Shown piece after piece: positions 1 to 8,388 of a stretch of 64,000 nt of DNA. The translations under genes were made by a program, and so were the position numbers. The notes below the pieces were generated by a model that was not told the origin of the DNA, did no database searches, and saw only the letters and a program-made list of their open reading frames with translations. Source of the stretch: Paenibacillus taiwanensis DSM 18679. GTDB taxonomy: Bacteria; Bacillota; Bacilli; Paenibacillales; Paenibacillaceae. The stretch lies in the NCBI RefSeq assembly GCF_000425125.1, contig NZ_KE384306.1:1-64000 (forward strand). The letters are read 5' to 3'. Each line of letters begins with the position of its first letter. The first letter of the stretch is position 1.

Positions 1-1
1 T

Positions 2-76
2 GCGGACATAGCTCAGTGGTAGAGTATCGCCTTGCCAAGGCGAGGGTCGCGGGTTCGAATCCCGTTGTCCGCTCCA
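2..76 (+). tRNA. tRNA-Gly (GCC)
   Basis: Cloverleaf readable by eye: acceptor stem GCGGACA pairs with TGTCCGC, the anticodon loop is TTGCCAA (anticodon GCC), the T-arm contains GGTTCGAATCC, and CCA is encoded at 74-76. First of four tightly packed tRNA genes; the cluster may continue upstream of the window. Confidence 0.95.
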
Positions 77-82
77 TTATAT

Positions 83-159
83 GCGCCCTTAGCTCAGCTG
101 GATAGAGTGTTTGACTACGAATCAAAAGGTCGGGAGTTCGAATCTCTCAGGGCGCGCCA
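83..159 (+). tRNA. tRNA-Arg (ACG)
   Basis: Acceptor GCGCCCT pairs with AGGGCGC. The anticodon loop CTACGAA gives ACG (arginine, with A34 expected to become inosine). T-loop GTTCGAATC; CCA encoded at 157-159. It lies 6 bp after the tRNA-Gly gene. Confidence 0.95.
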
Positions 160-176
160 TCTTTACAACTTCATAT

Positions 177-258
177 GCCGGTGTGGCGGAATGGCAGACG
201 CGCGCGACTCAAAATCGTGAGGGAAACCGTGGAGGTTCGAGTCCTCTCACCGGCACCA
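177..258 (+). tRNA. tRNA-Leu (CAA)
   Basis: Class II tRNA with a long variable arm. Acceptor GCCGGTG pairs with CACCGGC, anticodon loop CTCAAAA (anticodon CAA), T-loop GGTTCGAGTCC, encoded CCA at 256-258. Confidence 0.95.
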
Positions 259-269
259 TAATGTAAGTT

Positions 270-346
270 CGGGACGTAGCTCAGCTTGGTAGAGCACTTG
301 GTTTGGGACCAAGGGGTCGCATGTTCAAATCGTGTCGTCCCGACCA
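270..346 (+). tRNA. tRNA-Pro (TGG)
   Basis: Acceptor CGGGACG pairs with CGTCCCG. Anticodon stem CTTGG/CCAAG encloses loop TTTGGGA (anticodon TGG). Encoded CCA at 344-346. Last gene of the cluster, directly followed by a terminator. Confidence 0.95.
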
Positions 347-353
347 TTAATAT

Positions 354-393
354 GAAAAACCGTCGGTTATATGCCGACGGTTTTTGCTTTTTC
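354..393 (+). terminator. Terminator of the tRNA cluster
   Basis: Hairpin with stem CCGTCGG/CCGACGG around a short loop, preceded by an A-run and followed by TTTTTGCTTTTT. A-tail, stem and T-tail make it potentially bidirectional. The following 200 bases (about 394-597) are AT-rich and show no gene. Confidence 0.9.
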
Positions 394-597
394 TGATATT
401 GTTCCGATCGGATGATGATCTAAATCGGATATTACTCTTCTTAGAACACTTCATGTAAATGTGGCCTCGAGCTGCAATATCCTCTTTATATAACAACACT
501 ACAGCACTTCATTTTCAATTTGACCAGCTAGTTTTACTTGATTTTATATACATAATCGATTCCCAGCATATGCAGCCTATATTTTTTAATGATGTTT

Positions 598-623
598 TGA
601 ACGAATGAATAGTCTTAATCGTA
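598..623 (+). promoter_or_regulatory. Candidate ECF-type (autoregulated sigY) promoter
   Basis: TGAACG (598-603), a 16-bp spacer, then CGTA (620-623). This is the TGAAC / CGT architecture known for Bacillus ECF sigma factors and lies 43 bp before the sigma gene. The role is inferred from position and from the autoregulation common in this class. Confidence 0.6.
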
Positions 624-665
624 CTACTAAGGACTATAGTCGATACAACTTAAAATACAAAGGGT

Positions 666-1184
666 GTGAGAGCGATTACTGAACAGCATACTATTGACCT
701 TGCACAAGCGGGGGATACGGCTGCATTCGCCCTCCTGTTACAGCAAAATTATATCTTTGTGCGGAACTATGTGTTAAAGCTGACGATGAATCCAGCGTTA
801 ACAGATGATATTGTGCAGGATACGATGCTTAAAAGTATGGAGAAACTGCATCTGTATAACGGTTCCTCCAAATTCTCATCCTGGCTGATTACGATAGCTA
901 CTCGAATTTATGTGGATATAATCAGAAGACAAAAAGTCGAGAAGCGTTGGCAAGAGCAGGCTGTTCGCTCATTGCGTTTCCAGATCGAGAGTCATAAGGA
1001 AGAATGGACGGATGTGCTTGATTGTTTGGGTAAACTTCCGCCCGAGCAGCGGGCTGCGATCTTATTAAAGCATTATTACGGCTACACCTATCCGGAAATA
1101 GCAGAAATGCTTGATATGAGCGAAGGCACCGCTAAGTCCCGTGTCTTTTATGGGATAGAGCACATTAGAAAGGAGCTGAAATAA
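666..1184 (+). CDS. sigY: ECF RNA polymerase sigma factor, SigY-like
   Basis: A 172-residue group IV sigma factor that would direct RNA polymerase to its own regulon. Region 2 spans roughly residues 22-92 (DDIVQDTMLKSMEKL, then FSSWLITIATRIYVD). Region 4 spans roughly 118-170 (LPPEQRAAILLKHYYGYTYPEIAEMLDMSEGTAKSRV). Identification as SigY rests on the operon: the next five genes match the yxlC-D-E-F-G order known from B. subtilis. The start is GTG with AAAGGG only 2 bases upstream, an unusually short spacing, so the true start could be slightly internal. Its activity is probably held down by the small membrane proteins that follow. Confidence 0.85.
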   Translation: MRAITEQHTIDLAQAGDTAAFALLLQQNYIFVRNYVLKLTMNPALTDDIVQDTMLKSMEKLHLYNGSSKFSSWLITIATRIYVDIIRRQKVEKRWQEQAVRSLRFQIESHKEEWTDVLDCLGKLPPEQRAAILLKHYYGYTYPEIAEMLDMSEGTAKSRVFYGIEHIRKELK

Positions 1185-1187
1185 GAC

Positions 1188-1535
1188 ATGAAGCATAACA
1201 AGCTGCCAGAGACAGATGTAGAGTGGTCAGCTCTTTTCAAGGAAGAGCTTGGCAAAGTGGACGTCCTCAGTAATGAGGAGTCAATACCCGATCAAACGTA
1301 TCTAATTACTATGCTCACGGAGCATAAACAAAAGCAAAAACAGGCACTTTGGCGTGAGTTAAGAATGCTGTGGCTAGTCGCTGTTGTCGTGCTGGCAGGC
1401 GGATTGGCTGTAGCGATGACCGATATATCGGTATATGTTATGCTGCAATTCGTATTATTGATCGGTGCTTTGGGCGGATTGCTTATGCGCGAATATAAAC
1501 TCAAGCGACAAAGAAGAGGTGCGTCTCATGACTAG
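1188..1535 (+). CDS. yxlC: YxlC-like membrane protein (putative SigY negative regulator)
   Basis: A 115-residue protein with a soluble N-terminal half (about 1-55) and two hydrophobic segments (about 62-82 and 85-102), ending in a basic tail. It starts 3 bases after sigY. In B. subtilis, YxlC together with YxlD keeps SigY inactive; I transfer that role from synteny and topology, since the sequence itself shows only a small two-span membrane protein. The cytoplasmic N-terminus is the likely sigma-contact part. The last 8 bases overlap the next gene, pointing to coupled translation. Confidence 0.7.
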   Translation: MKHNKLPETDVEWSALFKEELGKVDVLSNEESIPDQTYLITMLTEHKQKQKQALWRELRMLWLVAVVVLAGGLAVAMTDISVYVMLQFVLLIGALGGLLMREYKLKRQRRGASHD

Positions 1536-1734
1536 CTGGAGTGACATTCCACTATGGGTATTGTTTGTGCTCGTTCCGCTGCTGATTACACAAGGCACAG
1601 GCTTGTATCTACATGCGCGCAAGCATGGCTATTATCCGTGGTTATGGGCACTGTGGGGATTTATAAGTATCCCCTTGCCTACTATCCTATACGTACTATT
1701 TGTCGTTAGGCCGTGGAGAAAAGCAGCTAAATAG
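1528..1734 (+). CDS. yxlD: YxlD-like small membrane protein
   Basis: A 68-residue protein with two transmembrane spans (about 8-26 and 36-58), ending RPWRKAAK. A longer reading from 1465 is possible, but the ATG at 1528 has GAAGAGG upstream and overlaps the end of yxlC by 8 bases, so I prefer it. It resembles the short PLDc_N-type two-helix proteins, and its position matches B. subtilis yxlD, where it acts with YxlC to restrain SigY. The opening SWSDIP is shared with the following gene, suggesting the two are paralogues. Confidence 0.7.
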   Translation: MTSWSDIPLWVLFVLVPLLITQGTGLYLHARKHGYYPWLWALWGFISIPLPTILYVLFVVRPWRKAAK

Positions 1735-1760
1735 AGGACTAAAATAAAGGAGAGTCCATT

Positions 1761-1967
1761 ATGAATATGTCTTGGTCCGATATACCGTGGAATATCATTA
1801 TGCCGCTGCTGATCGTACAGCTTATTTTAATGGTGGTGGCCCTAATATCACTAAATAAGACTGAGGTAACTAACGGGCCTAAAGGGCTTTGGTTGGCTAT
1901 TATTATATTGTTAAACATTCCGGGATGCATTGCTTATTTTATAATAGGCAGAAAGGAGCATAGATGA
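1761..1967 (+). CDS. yxlE: YxlE-like small membrane protein
   Basis: A 68-residue, two-span membrane protein of the PLDc_N type (spans about 11-30 and 43-62), ending IIGRKEHR. The AAAGGAG site at 1745-1751 sits about 9 bases before the ATG. Both it and the preceding protein contain SWSDIPW near the N-terminus, consistent with an old duplication. The stop overlaps the ATG of the ABC ATPase gene (ATGA). The molecular role is not established from sequence; membership in the SigY operon is the main clue. Confidence 0.65.
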   Translation: MNMSWSDIPWNIIMPLLIVQLILMVVALISLNKTEVTNGPKGLWLAIIILLNIPGCIAYFIIGRKEHR

Positions 1968-2887
1968 GCCAGTTTGTCATTACAGAACTAAGTAAAGAAT
2001 ATGGCAGTCATAAAGCAGTAAATGCCGTAAACTTTAACATACCTAGCGGCAGATGTACCGCACTGCTTGGCCCGAATGGAGCAGGGAAAACGACGACACT
2101 TCATATGCTGACAGGCATAACCAAGCCAAGTTCAGGCTCGGTTGTGATGATTGACAAGACGGACAAGAAGCATCAGGGGGATTTGAGGCGTTGGATTGGA
2201 TTTATGCCACAGTCACCAAGCTTCCATCATTGGATGACCGGCAAGGAATGGTTGCAATTGATGGCCCAATTAACCGGCAGCAGCAAGCGCCAAGCCCGAA
2301 TCGCCGCAGATGAGTGGCTAGAAATAGTAGGTCTGGAAGACGCGGGACAGCGCAGCATCGGTGGATATTCGGGCGGGATGAAGCAGCGGTTAGGGCTTGC
2401 CCAAGCGATGATTGCACAGCCAGAGCTGCTTGTGCTTGATGAGCCAGTATCTGCGCTTGATCCGATTGGCAGGCGTGAGGTTATGGCACTGCTGCAATCC
2501 TTGAAGCGTCGTACAACGATTTTGTTTTCCACTCACGTGCTGCATGATGCTGAAGATTTGTGTGATGAGCTTATTATTTTGAAGCAAGGAAGTATATTGA
2601 TGCAGGGCCAATGGGATACACTGCGCAAACAATCCATCGATCCTCTGTTTTCGATAGAGGTTGAGCAGCATCCAACTGCCCTTCTCTGGCTGCAACAATT
2701 GGGCGAGCTTCCTTTTGTTAAAGCAGCAGAAATACGCTTTACGCGAGCCGAACTAACTGTAAGGGATTATGATGAAGCAAGAGATTATTTGTTACGTCAA
2801 ATGTATGAACAACAAATTCCGCTCGTTCGCTTTGAGGCCGGAGTTAACACATTAGAGCAGTTGTTTTTGAAGGCGGTGGGGTCATGA
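1964..2887 (+). CDS. yxlF: ABC transporter ATP-binding protein, YxlF-like
   Basis: A 307-residue ATPase that would energise an ABC-2 type exporter with the next gene product. Walker A GPNGAGKT is at residues 36-43, the signature YSGGMKQR at about 133, and Walker B LLVLDEP at about 153 with a downstream switch histidine in FSTHVLHDAE. A C-terminal extension of about 90 residues after the nucleotide-binding core is typical of CcmA/drug-exporter type subunits. It overlaps both neighbours by 4 bases (ATGA), so it is translationally coupled. The substrate is unknown. Confidence 0.85.
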   Translation: MSQFVITELSKEYGSHKAVNAVNFNIPSGRCTALLGPNGAGKTTTLHMLTGITKPSSGSVVMIDKTDKKHQGDLRRWIGFMPQSPSFHHWMTGKEWLQLMAQLTGSSKRQARIAADEWLEIVGLEDAGQRSIGGYSGGMKQRLGLAQAMIAQPELLVLDEPVSALDPIGRREVMALLQSLKRRTTILFSTHVLHDAEDLCDELIILKQGSILMQGQWDTLRKQSIDPLFSIEVEQHPTALLWLQQLGELPFVKAAEIRFTRAELTVRDYDEARDYLLRQMYEQQIPLVRFEAGVNTLEQLFLKAVGS

Positions 2888-3678
2888 GAACGTGGTTTGT
2901 TCTTTACCAGAAAGAATGTAAGGAAATGCTGCGTAATTATAAATGGGTTTGGGTGCCGTTAGTGTTTGCTGCTCTAGGTATTGCTCAGCCGATCACGATG
3001 AAATTTATGCCTGACATTTTGTCGATGGCTGGGAGTCTCCCTGAGGGCACGATCATCACAATTCCACCCCCTGTTCCAGGTGAGGTGCTTGGTCAAACAC
3101 TTAGTCAATTTAATACTGTTGGTTTATTGGTGCTTGTACTTGCCTTGATGGGGGCCGTATCAGGTGAGGTGAAGTCAGGAACCGCTGCTGCGTTGTTGAT
3201 TAAGCCGGTATCTCATGTCAGCTACTTGATGGCAAAATGGGCGGGAGCAGTCTCGTTGACGATTCCCTCCGTCTTGCTTGGTTATTTATGTTCGTGGTAT
3301 TACACCGCGCAATTAATTGGTCATATCGATATATTAGCCGGTGCAGCAGCGGCTTGCCTCGCATTAGGATGGTTTTTATGGATAGCCAGTATTACGGTGG
3401 CGATGAGCTCATTGCTGAATCATGCAGGTGGGTCAGCTTTTGCTGCGCTGGCTGCTGCCTTGATCACAAGTATGCTGGCGGGCTTGCTTCCATCATCTAG
3501 TGGATGGCTGCCTGCCAAGCTGCTGCAAGGAGCCCAACTCGTATTGATGGATAAGGCATTGCCGTTCCATTGGCCAATTGCAGCACTGAGTGCGCTCACT
3601 TTAACGTTGGCACTGATGGTCATTGCCGTTATGCGTAACATGCAGCGCAGCACATGGCTGCCAGCAGCGAATGAGTAA
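2884..3678 (+). CDS. yxlG: ABC-2 type transporter permease, YxlG-like
   Basis: A 264-residue integral membrane protein with about six hydrophobic segments, partner of the preceding ATPase. The N-terminal LYQKECKEMLRNYKWVWVPLVF is the amphipathic-then-hydrophobic opening common in ABC-2 permeases of the NosY/gliding type. It is the last gene of the sigY-like operon. What the exporter moves is not evident; in B. subtilis the operon responds to nitrogen starvation and its cargo is likewise unclear. Confidence 0.75.
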   Translation: MRTWFVLYQKECKEMLRNYKWVWVPLVFAALGIAQPITMKFMPDILSMAGSLPEGTIITIPPPVPGEVLGQTLSQFNTVGLLVLVLALMGAVSGEVKSGTAAALLIKPVSHVSYLMAKWAGAVSLTIPSVLLGYLCSWYYTAQLIGHIDILAGAAAACLALGWFLWIASITVAMSSLLNHAGGSAFAALAAALITSMLAGLLPSSSGWLPAKLLQGAQLVLMDKALPFHWPIAALSALTLTLALMVIAVMRNMQRSTWLPAANE

Positions 3679-3778
3679 TAGGCACAGCATAACCTGATTA
3701 ATGAATGAAATATCATAAGTATAGAGTTCCCCTTCGTTTGGCCACACTATAAAAAAAGTGGAAATGAAGGGGATTGTT

Positions 3779-4510
3779 ATGACAGGGGAGCATCGTTCCA
3801 AAACATGGTTCTCTTTTCGCATGAATCAGCTCAAAAAGCGCCTCAAGCGCTGGAAACGGCCGCTTTGGTCGTTGGCTACATTGCTTTTATTTGTTGTGGC
3901 GCTTGTTATTGGGGCAAAACTCACCGACGATACACGAGGGAAAACGGACGCAAGTGAGACACATATGAGTGCCGTTGCAGCAACATTTGCTCCGCTGCAC
4001 GAGTCGACTAACTATAAGGATACGTTGACAGAACAGGTGATGAAGCGGCTGGCCGATCGAAATACACGTTACAACGTTGTACATCGTATGAAGTATATAT
4101 GTGGTCAGACAGACGATATACTCGGCTCTAAACCTGCTGCTGAAATAGTACGTTCTTTGATTGACCATCCAGATTGGGTCGCTTCTTTTGATGAACATGG
4201 CCGTGTTGTATTGGAGCAGACAATTGATGATTTGTCGGAGACATGCAAACGGAATGCGTATATCGGTGTCGATCGTGACGGTAAATTAACTTTGTACGAA
4301 GGCACTCCTGAGAAGGAAAAAGTGATTCGAACGTTTTTCCAATTGGATGTGGAGTCGGTTGAGAGTGCTTTGCCGCCTCAAGTGATCAAACAGCTCAAGG
4401 ATGGAATTAAAATTACAGATATAGATGAATATAACAGTGTGCTTTCTACATTTAGTGATTATGCGGTAGAAGATACCAAAAAAGTGATGAAACCGACTAC
4501 GTTGCCCTAA
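3779..4510 (+). CDS. bofC: BofC-like forespore regulator of the sigma-K checkpoint
   Basis: A 243-residue protein with a basic N-terminus, one transmembrane or signal segment (about residues 32-48) and an exported remainder. The C-terminal half (YICGQTDDILG, then LSETCKRNAYIGVDRDGKLTLYEG) matches the BofC family, which acts in the forespore intermembrane space to restrain SpoIVB-dependent activation of pro-sigma-K. I chose the ATG at 3779, with AAGGGG 7-8 bases upstream, over the in-frame GTG at 3758. Position just before ruv genes matches B. subtilis. Here a cation antiporter lies between bofC and ruvC. Confidence 0.8.
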   Translation: MTGEHRSKTWFSFRMNQLKKRLKRWKRPLWSLATLLLFVVALVIGAKLTDDTRGKTDASETHMSAVAATFAPLHESTNYKDTLTEQVMKRLADRNTRYNVVHRMKYICGQTDDILGSKPAAEIVRSLIDHPDWVASFDEHGRVVLEQTIDDLSETCKRNAYIGVDRDGKLTLYEGTPEKEKVIRTFFQLDVESVESALPPQVIKQLKDGIKITDIDEYNSVLSTFSDYAVEDTKKVMKPTTLP

Positions 4511-4540
4511 CGTAATAAAATAGAAGAGGGAAACCCAAAC

Positions 4541-4572
4541 AGGACGCCGTAACCGACGTCCTTCTTTTTTTG
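4541..4572 (+). terminator. Terminator after bofC
   Basis: Hairpin AGGACG/CGTCCT followed by TCTTTTTTT. Confidence 0.75.
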
Positions 4573-4744
4573 CCAATATACGGTGCTGCTTCCATGCTTT
4601 ACAGCACTGTTGTATGAGTTTCGCCAAATTTTAATTACAGGTATGCGCAAAGCGTACTGAAATAGGCGTATCCATGCTGGAGAATTCGATTAAAGATAAA
4701 GTCGGTTTACGGTTATACTAAGGCTTGCTGAAAGGGGAATGTGT

Positions 4745-5923
4745 ATGGAACTTATGCTGATGTTACTTATTATCTTGGTAGCGACCAAGCTTGCCGGTGA
4801 CTTGTCTGTGCGACTTGGACAACCAAGTGTATTAGGGAAGCTGCTCGTAGGTATTTTGATCGGTCCAGCCGTGTTGGGCTGGGTGAATGAAGGTCACTTG
4901 ATTTCTGAAATGGCTGAGGTAGGGGTCATTTTATTAATGTTTATTGCTGGTTTAGAAACAGATATGGACCAGTTAAAGAAAAACTGGAAGTCTGCGTTTG
5001 CCGTTGCAGTAGGTGGTATTATTTTGCCGTTTATAGGGGGTTATGCCGGAGGTGTCGCCTTTGGACTGGATAATACACAGTCGATGTTTATCGGGCTGCT
5101 GTTATGTGCGACGTCAGTTAGTATTTCGGTCCAGACGTTAAAGGATATGAACCAACTCAGTTCACGTGAAGGGACTACCATTTTAGGAGCGGCAGTAGTT
5201 GATGACGTATTAGTTGTTATTATGCTAGCTTTTATGTTGAGCTTGTTAGGCGGCAGTACCGATGTGTCTATAGGCTTAGTTATCGGGAAAAAGGTGCTGT
5301 TCTTTGTTGGTGCAATATTGCTTGGCTGGCTTGTCGTGCCGCGTGTAATGAAATGGCTCGCTCCACTACAAGTGTCAGAAGCTGTCATTAGTGCGGCGCT
5401 TATTATTTGCTTCTTCTTCTCTTACGGTGCTGAATGGCTTGGTGTAGCGGGAATTATCGGAGCTTTTGCAGCCGGAATTGCGATCTCCCAAACCAAATTT
5501 AAGCATGAGGTTGAGCATAAGATTGAACCGATTGCGTATGCGATATTTGTCCCTATTTTCTTTGTGAGTGTAGGATTAAAAGTGTCATTCGAAGGTTTGG
5601 GTGAGCATATTTGGTTTGTGGTTGTGTTCACGGTGATTGCCATTTTAACGAAGTTAATCGGATGTGGTTTCGGTGCGAGATTAACGGGCTTCAATCGTAA
5701 AAGTGCGATCGGTATCGGTGCTGGTATGGTATCCCGTGGTGAAGTAGCGCTCATTATTGCTACGACGGGACTTGCAGGCAATTTGTTTGACGTTCAGTAT
5801 TTTACCCCGATCGTCATTGTAGTTATTTTAACGACGTTGGTGACACCACCAATGCTAAAAGTGGCATTTAAAGGGATTCATCCCGCCAAAGCAAAAGATG
5901 AAGGGCTTGAAATTGAAGGCTGA
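4745..5923 (+). CDS. Cation:proton antiporter (CPA2, KefB/NapA type)
   Basis: A 392-residue integral membrane protein with about 12 hydrophobic helices, the Na_H_Exchanger fold used to swap Na+ or K+ for protons. Typical family segments are GQPSVLGKLLVGILIGPAVLG near the N-terminus, ATSVSISVQTL and AAVVDDVLVVIML (paired acidic residues of the ion site) and GAGMVSRGEVALIIA near the C-terminus. There is no TrkA-N regulatory domain, so it is the short form. The ATG at 4745 follows AAAGGGG by 7 bases and is preferred to ATG 4739. Ion specificity cannot be read from sequence. Confidence 0.85.
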   Translation: MELMLMLLIILVATKLAGDLSVRLGQPSVLGKLLVGILIGPAVLGWVNEGHLISEMAEVGVILLMFIAGLETDMDQLKKNWKSAFAVAVGGIILPFIGGYAGGVAFGLDNTQSMFIGLLLCATSVSISVQTLKDMNQLSSREGTTILGAAVVDDVLVVIMLAFMLSLLGGSTDVSIGLVIGKKVLFFVGAILLGWLVVPRVMKWLAPLQVSEAVISAALIICFFFSYGAEWLGVAGIIGAFAAGIAISQTKFKHEVEHKIEPIAYAIFVPIFFVSVGLKVSFEGLGEHIWFVVVFTVIAILTKLIGCGFGARLTGFNRKSAIGIGAGMVSRGEVALIIATTGLAGNLFDVQYFTPIVIVVILTTLVTPPMLKVAFKGIHPAKAKDEGLEIEG

Positions 5924-6016
5924 TCATAGCTGGTAACGTCTGTTTTTGGTGGGAAATTGAATGGAAAATTGAATCAATAGGATCATTTTAAGTCTCATTC
6001 TCTTCCTGCTGATCTA

Positions 6017-6043
6017 TGTTATAATAAGAGAACACATATGTTC
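6017..6043 (+). promoter_or_regulatory. Extended -10 promoter and palindrome upstream of ruvC
   Basis: TGTTATAAT (TATAAT at 6020-6025 with TGn before it) is followed by a GAAC-ACATAT-GTTC palindrome at 6030-6043, near the expected transcription start. The half-sites are those of LexA boxes, but the spacing is 6 rather than the usual 4. Confidence 0.55.
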
Positions 6044-6077
6044 GCTTGTGACATGGTTCGGTAAGGGAGAGATTTTT

Positions 6078-6581
6078 TTGCGTATTTTGGGGATCGACCC
6101 GGGAATTGCTATAGTTGGATTCGGATTTGTGGATAAGCAGGGCAGCAGAATTACGCCTGTGCAGTTCGGATCAATCCAGACAGAATCTACTACCGCTCCC
6201 GAGGTGAGGCTGCTGCAAGTGTTTGAGGCGACGGAGCAGTTGCTGGATCAATTCAAGCCTGATGCTATGGCGGTGGAGAAGTTGTTTTTTAATCGCAACG
6301 TGACGACGGCCTTCTCGGTAGGTCAAGCGCGGGGTGTTACGATACTGGCTGCGGCCAAGCGTGGTATTCCTATCGCGGAGTATACGCCAATGCAAGTGAA
6401 ACAAGCAATTGTCGGTTATGGCAAGGCAGAGAAGAAGCAGGTGCAAGAGATGGTAAAGCTATTTTTGAAGCTGAAGACAGTTCCTAAGCCTGACGACGTG
6501 GCGGATGCGCTGGCCATCGCGATTTGCCATGCGCACTCGAGTGGATTACAAGACCAATTGAACGGGGTATTGCGACGATGA
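6078..6581 (+). CDS. ruvC: Holliday junction resolvase RuvC
   Basis: A 167-residue endonuclease that cuts Holliday junctions symmetrically, working with RuvAB. The RNase-H-like catalytic acids are visible: D7 in ILGIDPG, E67 in VEKLFF, and D140/D143 in PDDVADALA. A TTG start at 6078 is chosen because GGGAGAG lies 6-7 bases upstream and the protein then begins LRILGIDPG like its family; the upstream in-frame start would add ten unconserved residues. The stop overlaps the ruvA start by 4 bases. B. subtilis has no ruvC and uses RecU, so its presence is a lineage marker. Confidence 0.95.
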   Translation: MRILGIDPGIAIVGFGFVDKQGSRITPVQFGSIQTESTTAPEVRLLQVFEATEQLLDQFKPDAMAVEKLFFNRNVTTAFSVGQARGVTILAAAKRGIPIAEYTPMQVKQAIVGYGKAEKKQVQEMVKLFLKLKTVPKPDDVADALAIAICHAHSSGLQDQLNGVLRR

Positions 6582-7204
6582 TAGATTTTTTGAGAGGGCA
6601 AGTTGCCCATTTAGAGACGGAGTACGTGATCATTGATGTGAATGGAATCGGGTATCGAGTGTATTGCCCTAATCCGTATGTGTTTGCCAAGTCAAATGAG
6701 CCTGTTACAGTGTATACGCATCATCATGTTCGAGAAGATGCGATATTGTTATACGGGTTCAGCAGTCGTCAAGAGCAGAAGCTGTTTAGACGTTTGATTG
6801 ATGTGAACGGCATCGGACCCAAGGTAGCGCTTGGTATGCTAGCGGGGGGCAAGCCGGAGGCGGTTGTGATCGCGATTCAGCAGGAGAACCTTGCGTTTCT
6901 TACGAAGCTGCCGGGTATTGGTAAGAAGACGGCACAGCGGCTCGTGCTTGATCTGAAAGACAAGCTGGATTCGATTGGTCTCGACTTAAATATAACGGTA
7001 CAATCTTTATTCTTGGATACACCGACAGTTGTAAGCGATGAGGAACACCCTGCATGGAGCGAAGCACGCGAAGCGCTGAAGGCGTTAGGGTACAGGGATA
7101 ACGAGTTGGATCATGCGTGGCATGAATTGCAACATCGTGTCTATGCGGATGAAAGTGTGGATTCCTTAATGAAAAAGGCATTGCAGCAGCTATTTAAGGC
7201 TTAA
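6578..7204 (+). CDS. ruvA: Holliday junction branch migration protein RuvA
   Basis: A 208-residue DNA-binding subunit that tetramerises on four-way junctions and loads RuvB. It begins MIDFLRGQVAHLE with the OB-fold N-terminal domain (about 1-62). Two helix-hairpin-helix segments follow (IDVNGIGPKVALGML and LTKLPGIGKKTAQRLVLDL, about 72-130), then a linker and a C-terminal RuvB-binding three-helix domain (about 160-208). The ATG overlaps the ruvC stop (ATGA), so the two are translationally coupled. ruvB follows after a 116-base gap. Confidence 0.95.
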   Translation: MIDFLRGQVAHLETEYVIIDVNGIGYRVYCPNPYVFAKSNEPVTVYTHHHVREDAILLYGFSSRQEQKLFRRLIDVNGIGPKVALGMLAGGKPEAVVIAIQQENLAFLTKLPGIGKKTAQRLVLDLKDKLDSIGLDLNITVQSLFLDTPTVVSDEEHPAWSEAREALKALGYRDNELDHAWHELQHRVYADESVDSLMKKALQQLFKA

Positions 7205-7320
7205 TTTGATCTGGATTCAGATTAATTTTAGTAAGAGGTTTGACTGAGTGCTAACTTCGCCTTTGACTTGGCATTTTGCCAGATGAGAACGTTTTTAGAG
7301 GAAAGAAAGGCGGTTGACGA

Positions 7321-8325
7321 ATGGACGAGCGTATTATTTCGGCCAACTTCATGATGGAGGATCAAGCGGTTGAACTTAGTCTGCGGCCGCGTTATTTAAA
7401 TGAATATATTGGGCAAGCGCAGGTGAAGGACAATCTCAAGGTGTTCATTGAGGCTGCCAAGATGAGAAAGGAAGCACTTGACCACGTATTGCTATACGGA
7501 CCGCCGGGACTTGGTAAGACTACTTTGTCCAATATTATTGCAAATGAACTTGGTGTCAGTATACGCACAACTTCAGGTCCAGCGATTGAACGGCCAGGAG
7601 ACCTTGCAGCACTGCTCACCAATCTTCAGGAAGGCGATGTTCTGTTTATTGATGAGATTCATCGTCTGCATCGGACAGTGGAGGAAGTGCTATATCCTGC
7701 AATGGAGGACTTTGCACTTGATATTATTATCGGCAAAGGTCCAAGCGCTCGATCCGTACGGCTTGATTTGCCCAAGTTTACGCTGATAGGCGCCACAACA
7801 CGTGCTGGATTGTTGTCGGCTCCGCTGCGTGATCGCTTTGGAGTCGTCAGCCGTTTGGAGTACTACAAGACAGATGAGCTTAGCTACATCGTCTCGCGTG
7901 CGGCTGATATTCTTGGTGTTGAGGTGTTGGGAGATGCTTCTGACGAGATTGCCATTCGGTCACGGGGGACGCCACGAATTGCGAACCGGCTGTTGAAGCG
8001 TGTACGTGACTTTGCACAGGTCCGCGGCGACGGTATTATTACGACTGAATTGGCGAATGAGGCGCTAAAGTCCATTCAGGTTGACCAGTTGGGCCTCGAT
8101 CAGATCGATCATAAGATGCTGCAGGCGATGATCATGAACTTTCGTGGTGGTCCGGTTGGTCTGGATACGATTGCGGCAACGATTGGAGAAGAAAGTCAGA
8201 CGATTGAAGATGTATACGAACCTTATTTGTTACAAATCGGCTTTCTCCAGCGTACTCCGCGCGGACGTGTTGCAACGCCGCAGGCTTATGCCCATCTAGG
8301 CATTCCGATGCCAGACAAGAACTAA
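7321..8325 (+). CDS. ruvB: Holliday junction branch migration helicase RuvB
   Basis: A 334-residue AAA+ motor that drives branch migration with RuvA. Walker A GPPGLGKT is at about residue 60, Walker [10 protein letters not shown] at about 108, sensor 1 [20 protein letters not shown] at about 155, and the C-terminal winged helix ends [20 protein letters not shown]. Length and ends match the family. GAAAGAAAGG precedes the ATG. The final gene of the ruvCAB set; the SpoIID/LytB gene starts 63 bases later. Confidence 0.95.
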   Translation: MDERIISANFMMEDQAVELSLRPRYLNEYIGQAQVKDNLKVFIEAAKMRKEALDHVLLYGPPGLGKTTLSNIIANELGVSIRTTSGPAIERPGDLAALLTNLQEGDVLFIDEIHRLHRTVEEVLYPAMEDFALDIIIGKGPSARSVRLDLPKFTLIGATTRAGLLSAPLRDRFGVVSRLEYYKTDELSYIVSRAADILGVEVLGDASDEIAIRSRGTPRIANRLLKRVRDFAQVRGDGIITTELANEALKSIQVDQLGLDQIDHKMLQAMIMNFRGGPVGLDTIAATIGEESQTIEDVYEPYLLQIGFLQRTPRGRVATPQAYAHLGIPMPDKN

Positions 8326-8388
8326 TATACGCAAATAGCGTATAGGAGTATACACCTTGTTTTAACGGAGAGAAGGAGATGTTGTTAG

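Noticed and set aside
1465-1527. Longer start for the yxlD-like gene
   Set aside because: Would lie entirely within yxlC coding sequence and adds residues unlike the family; the ATG at 1528 has its own ribosome site.
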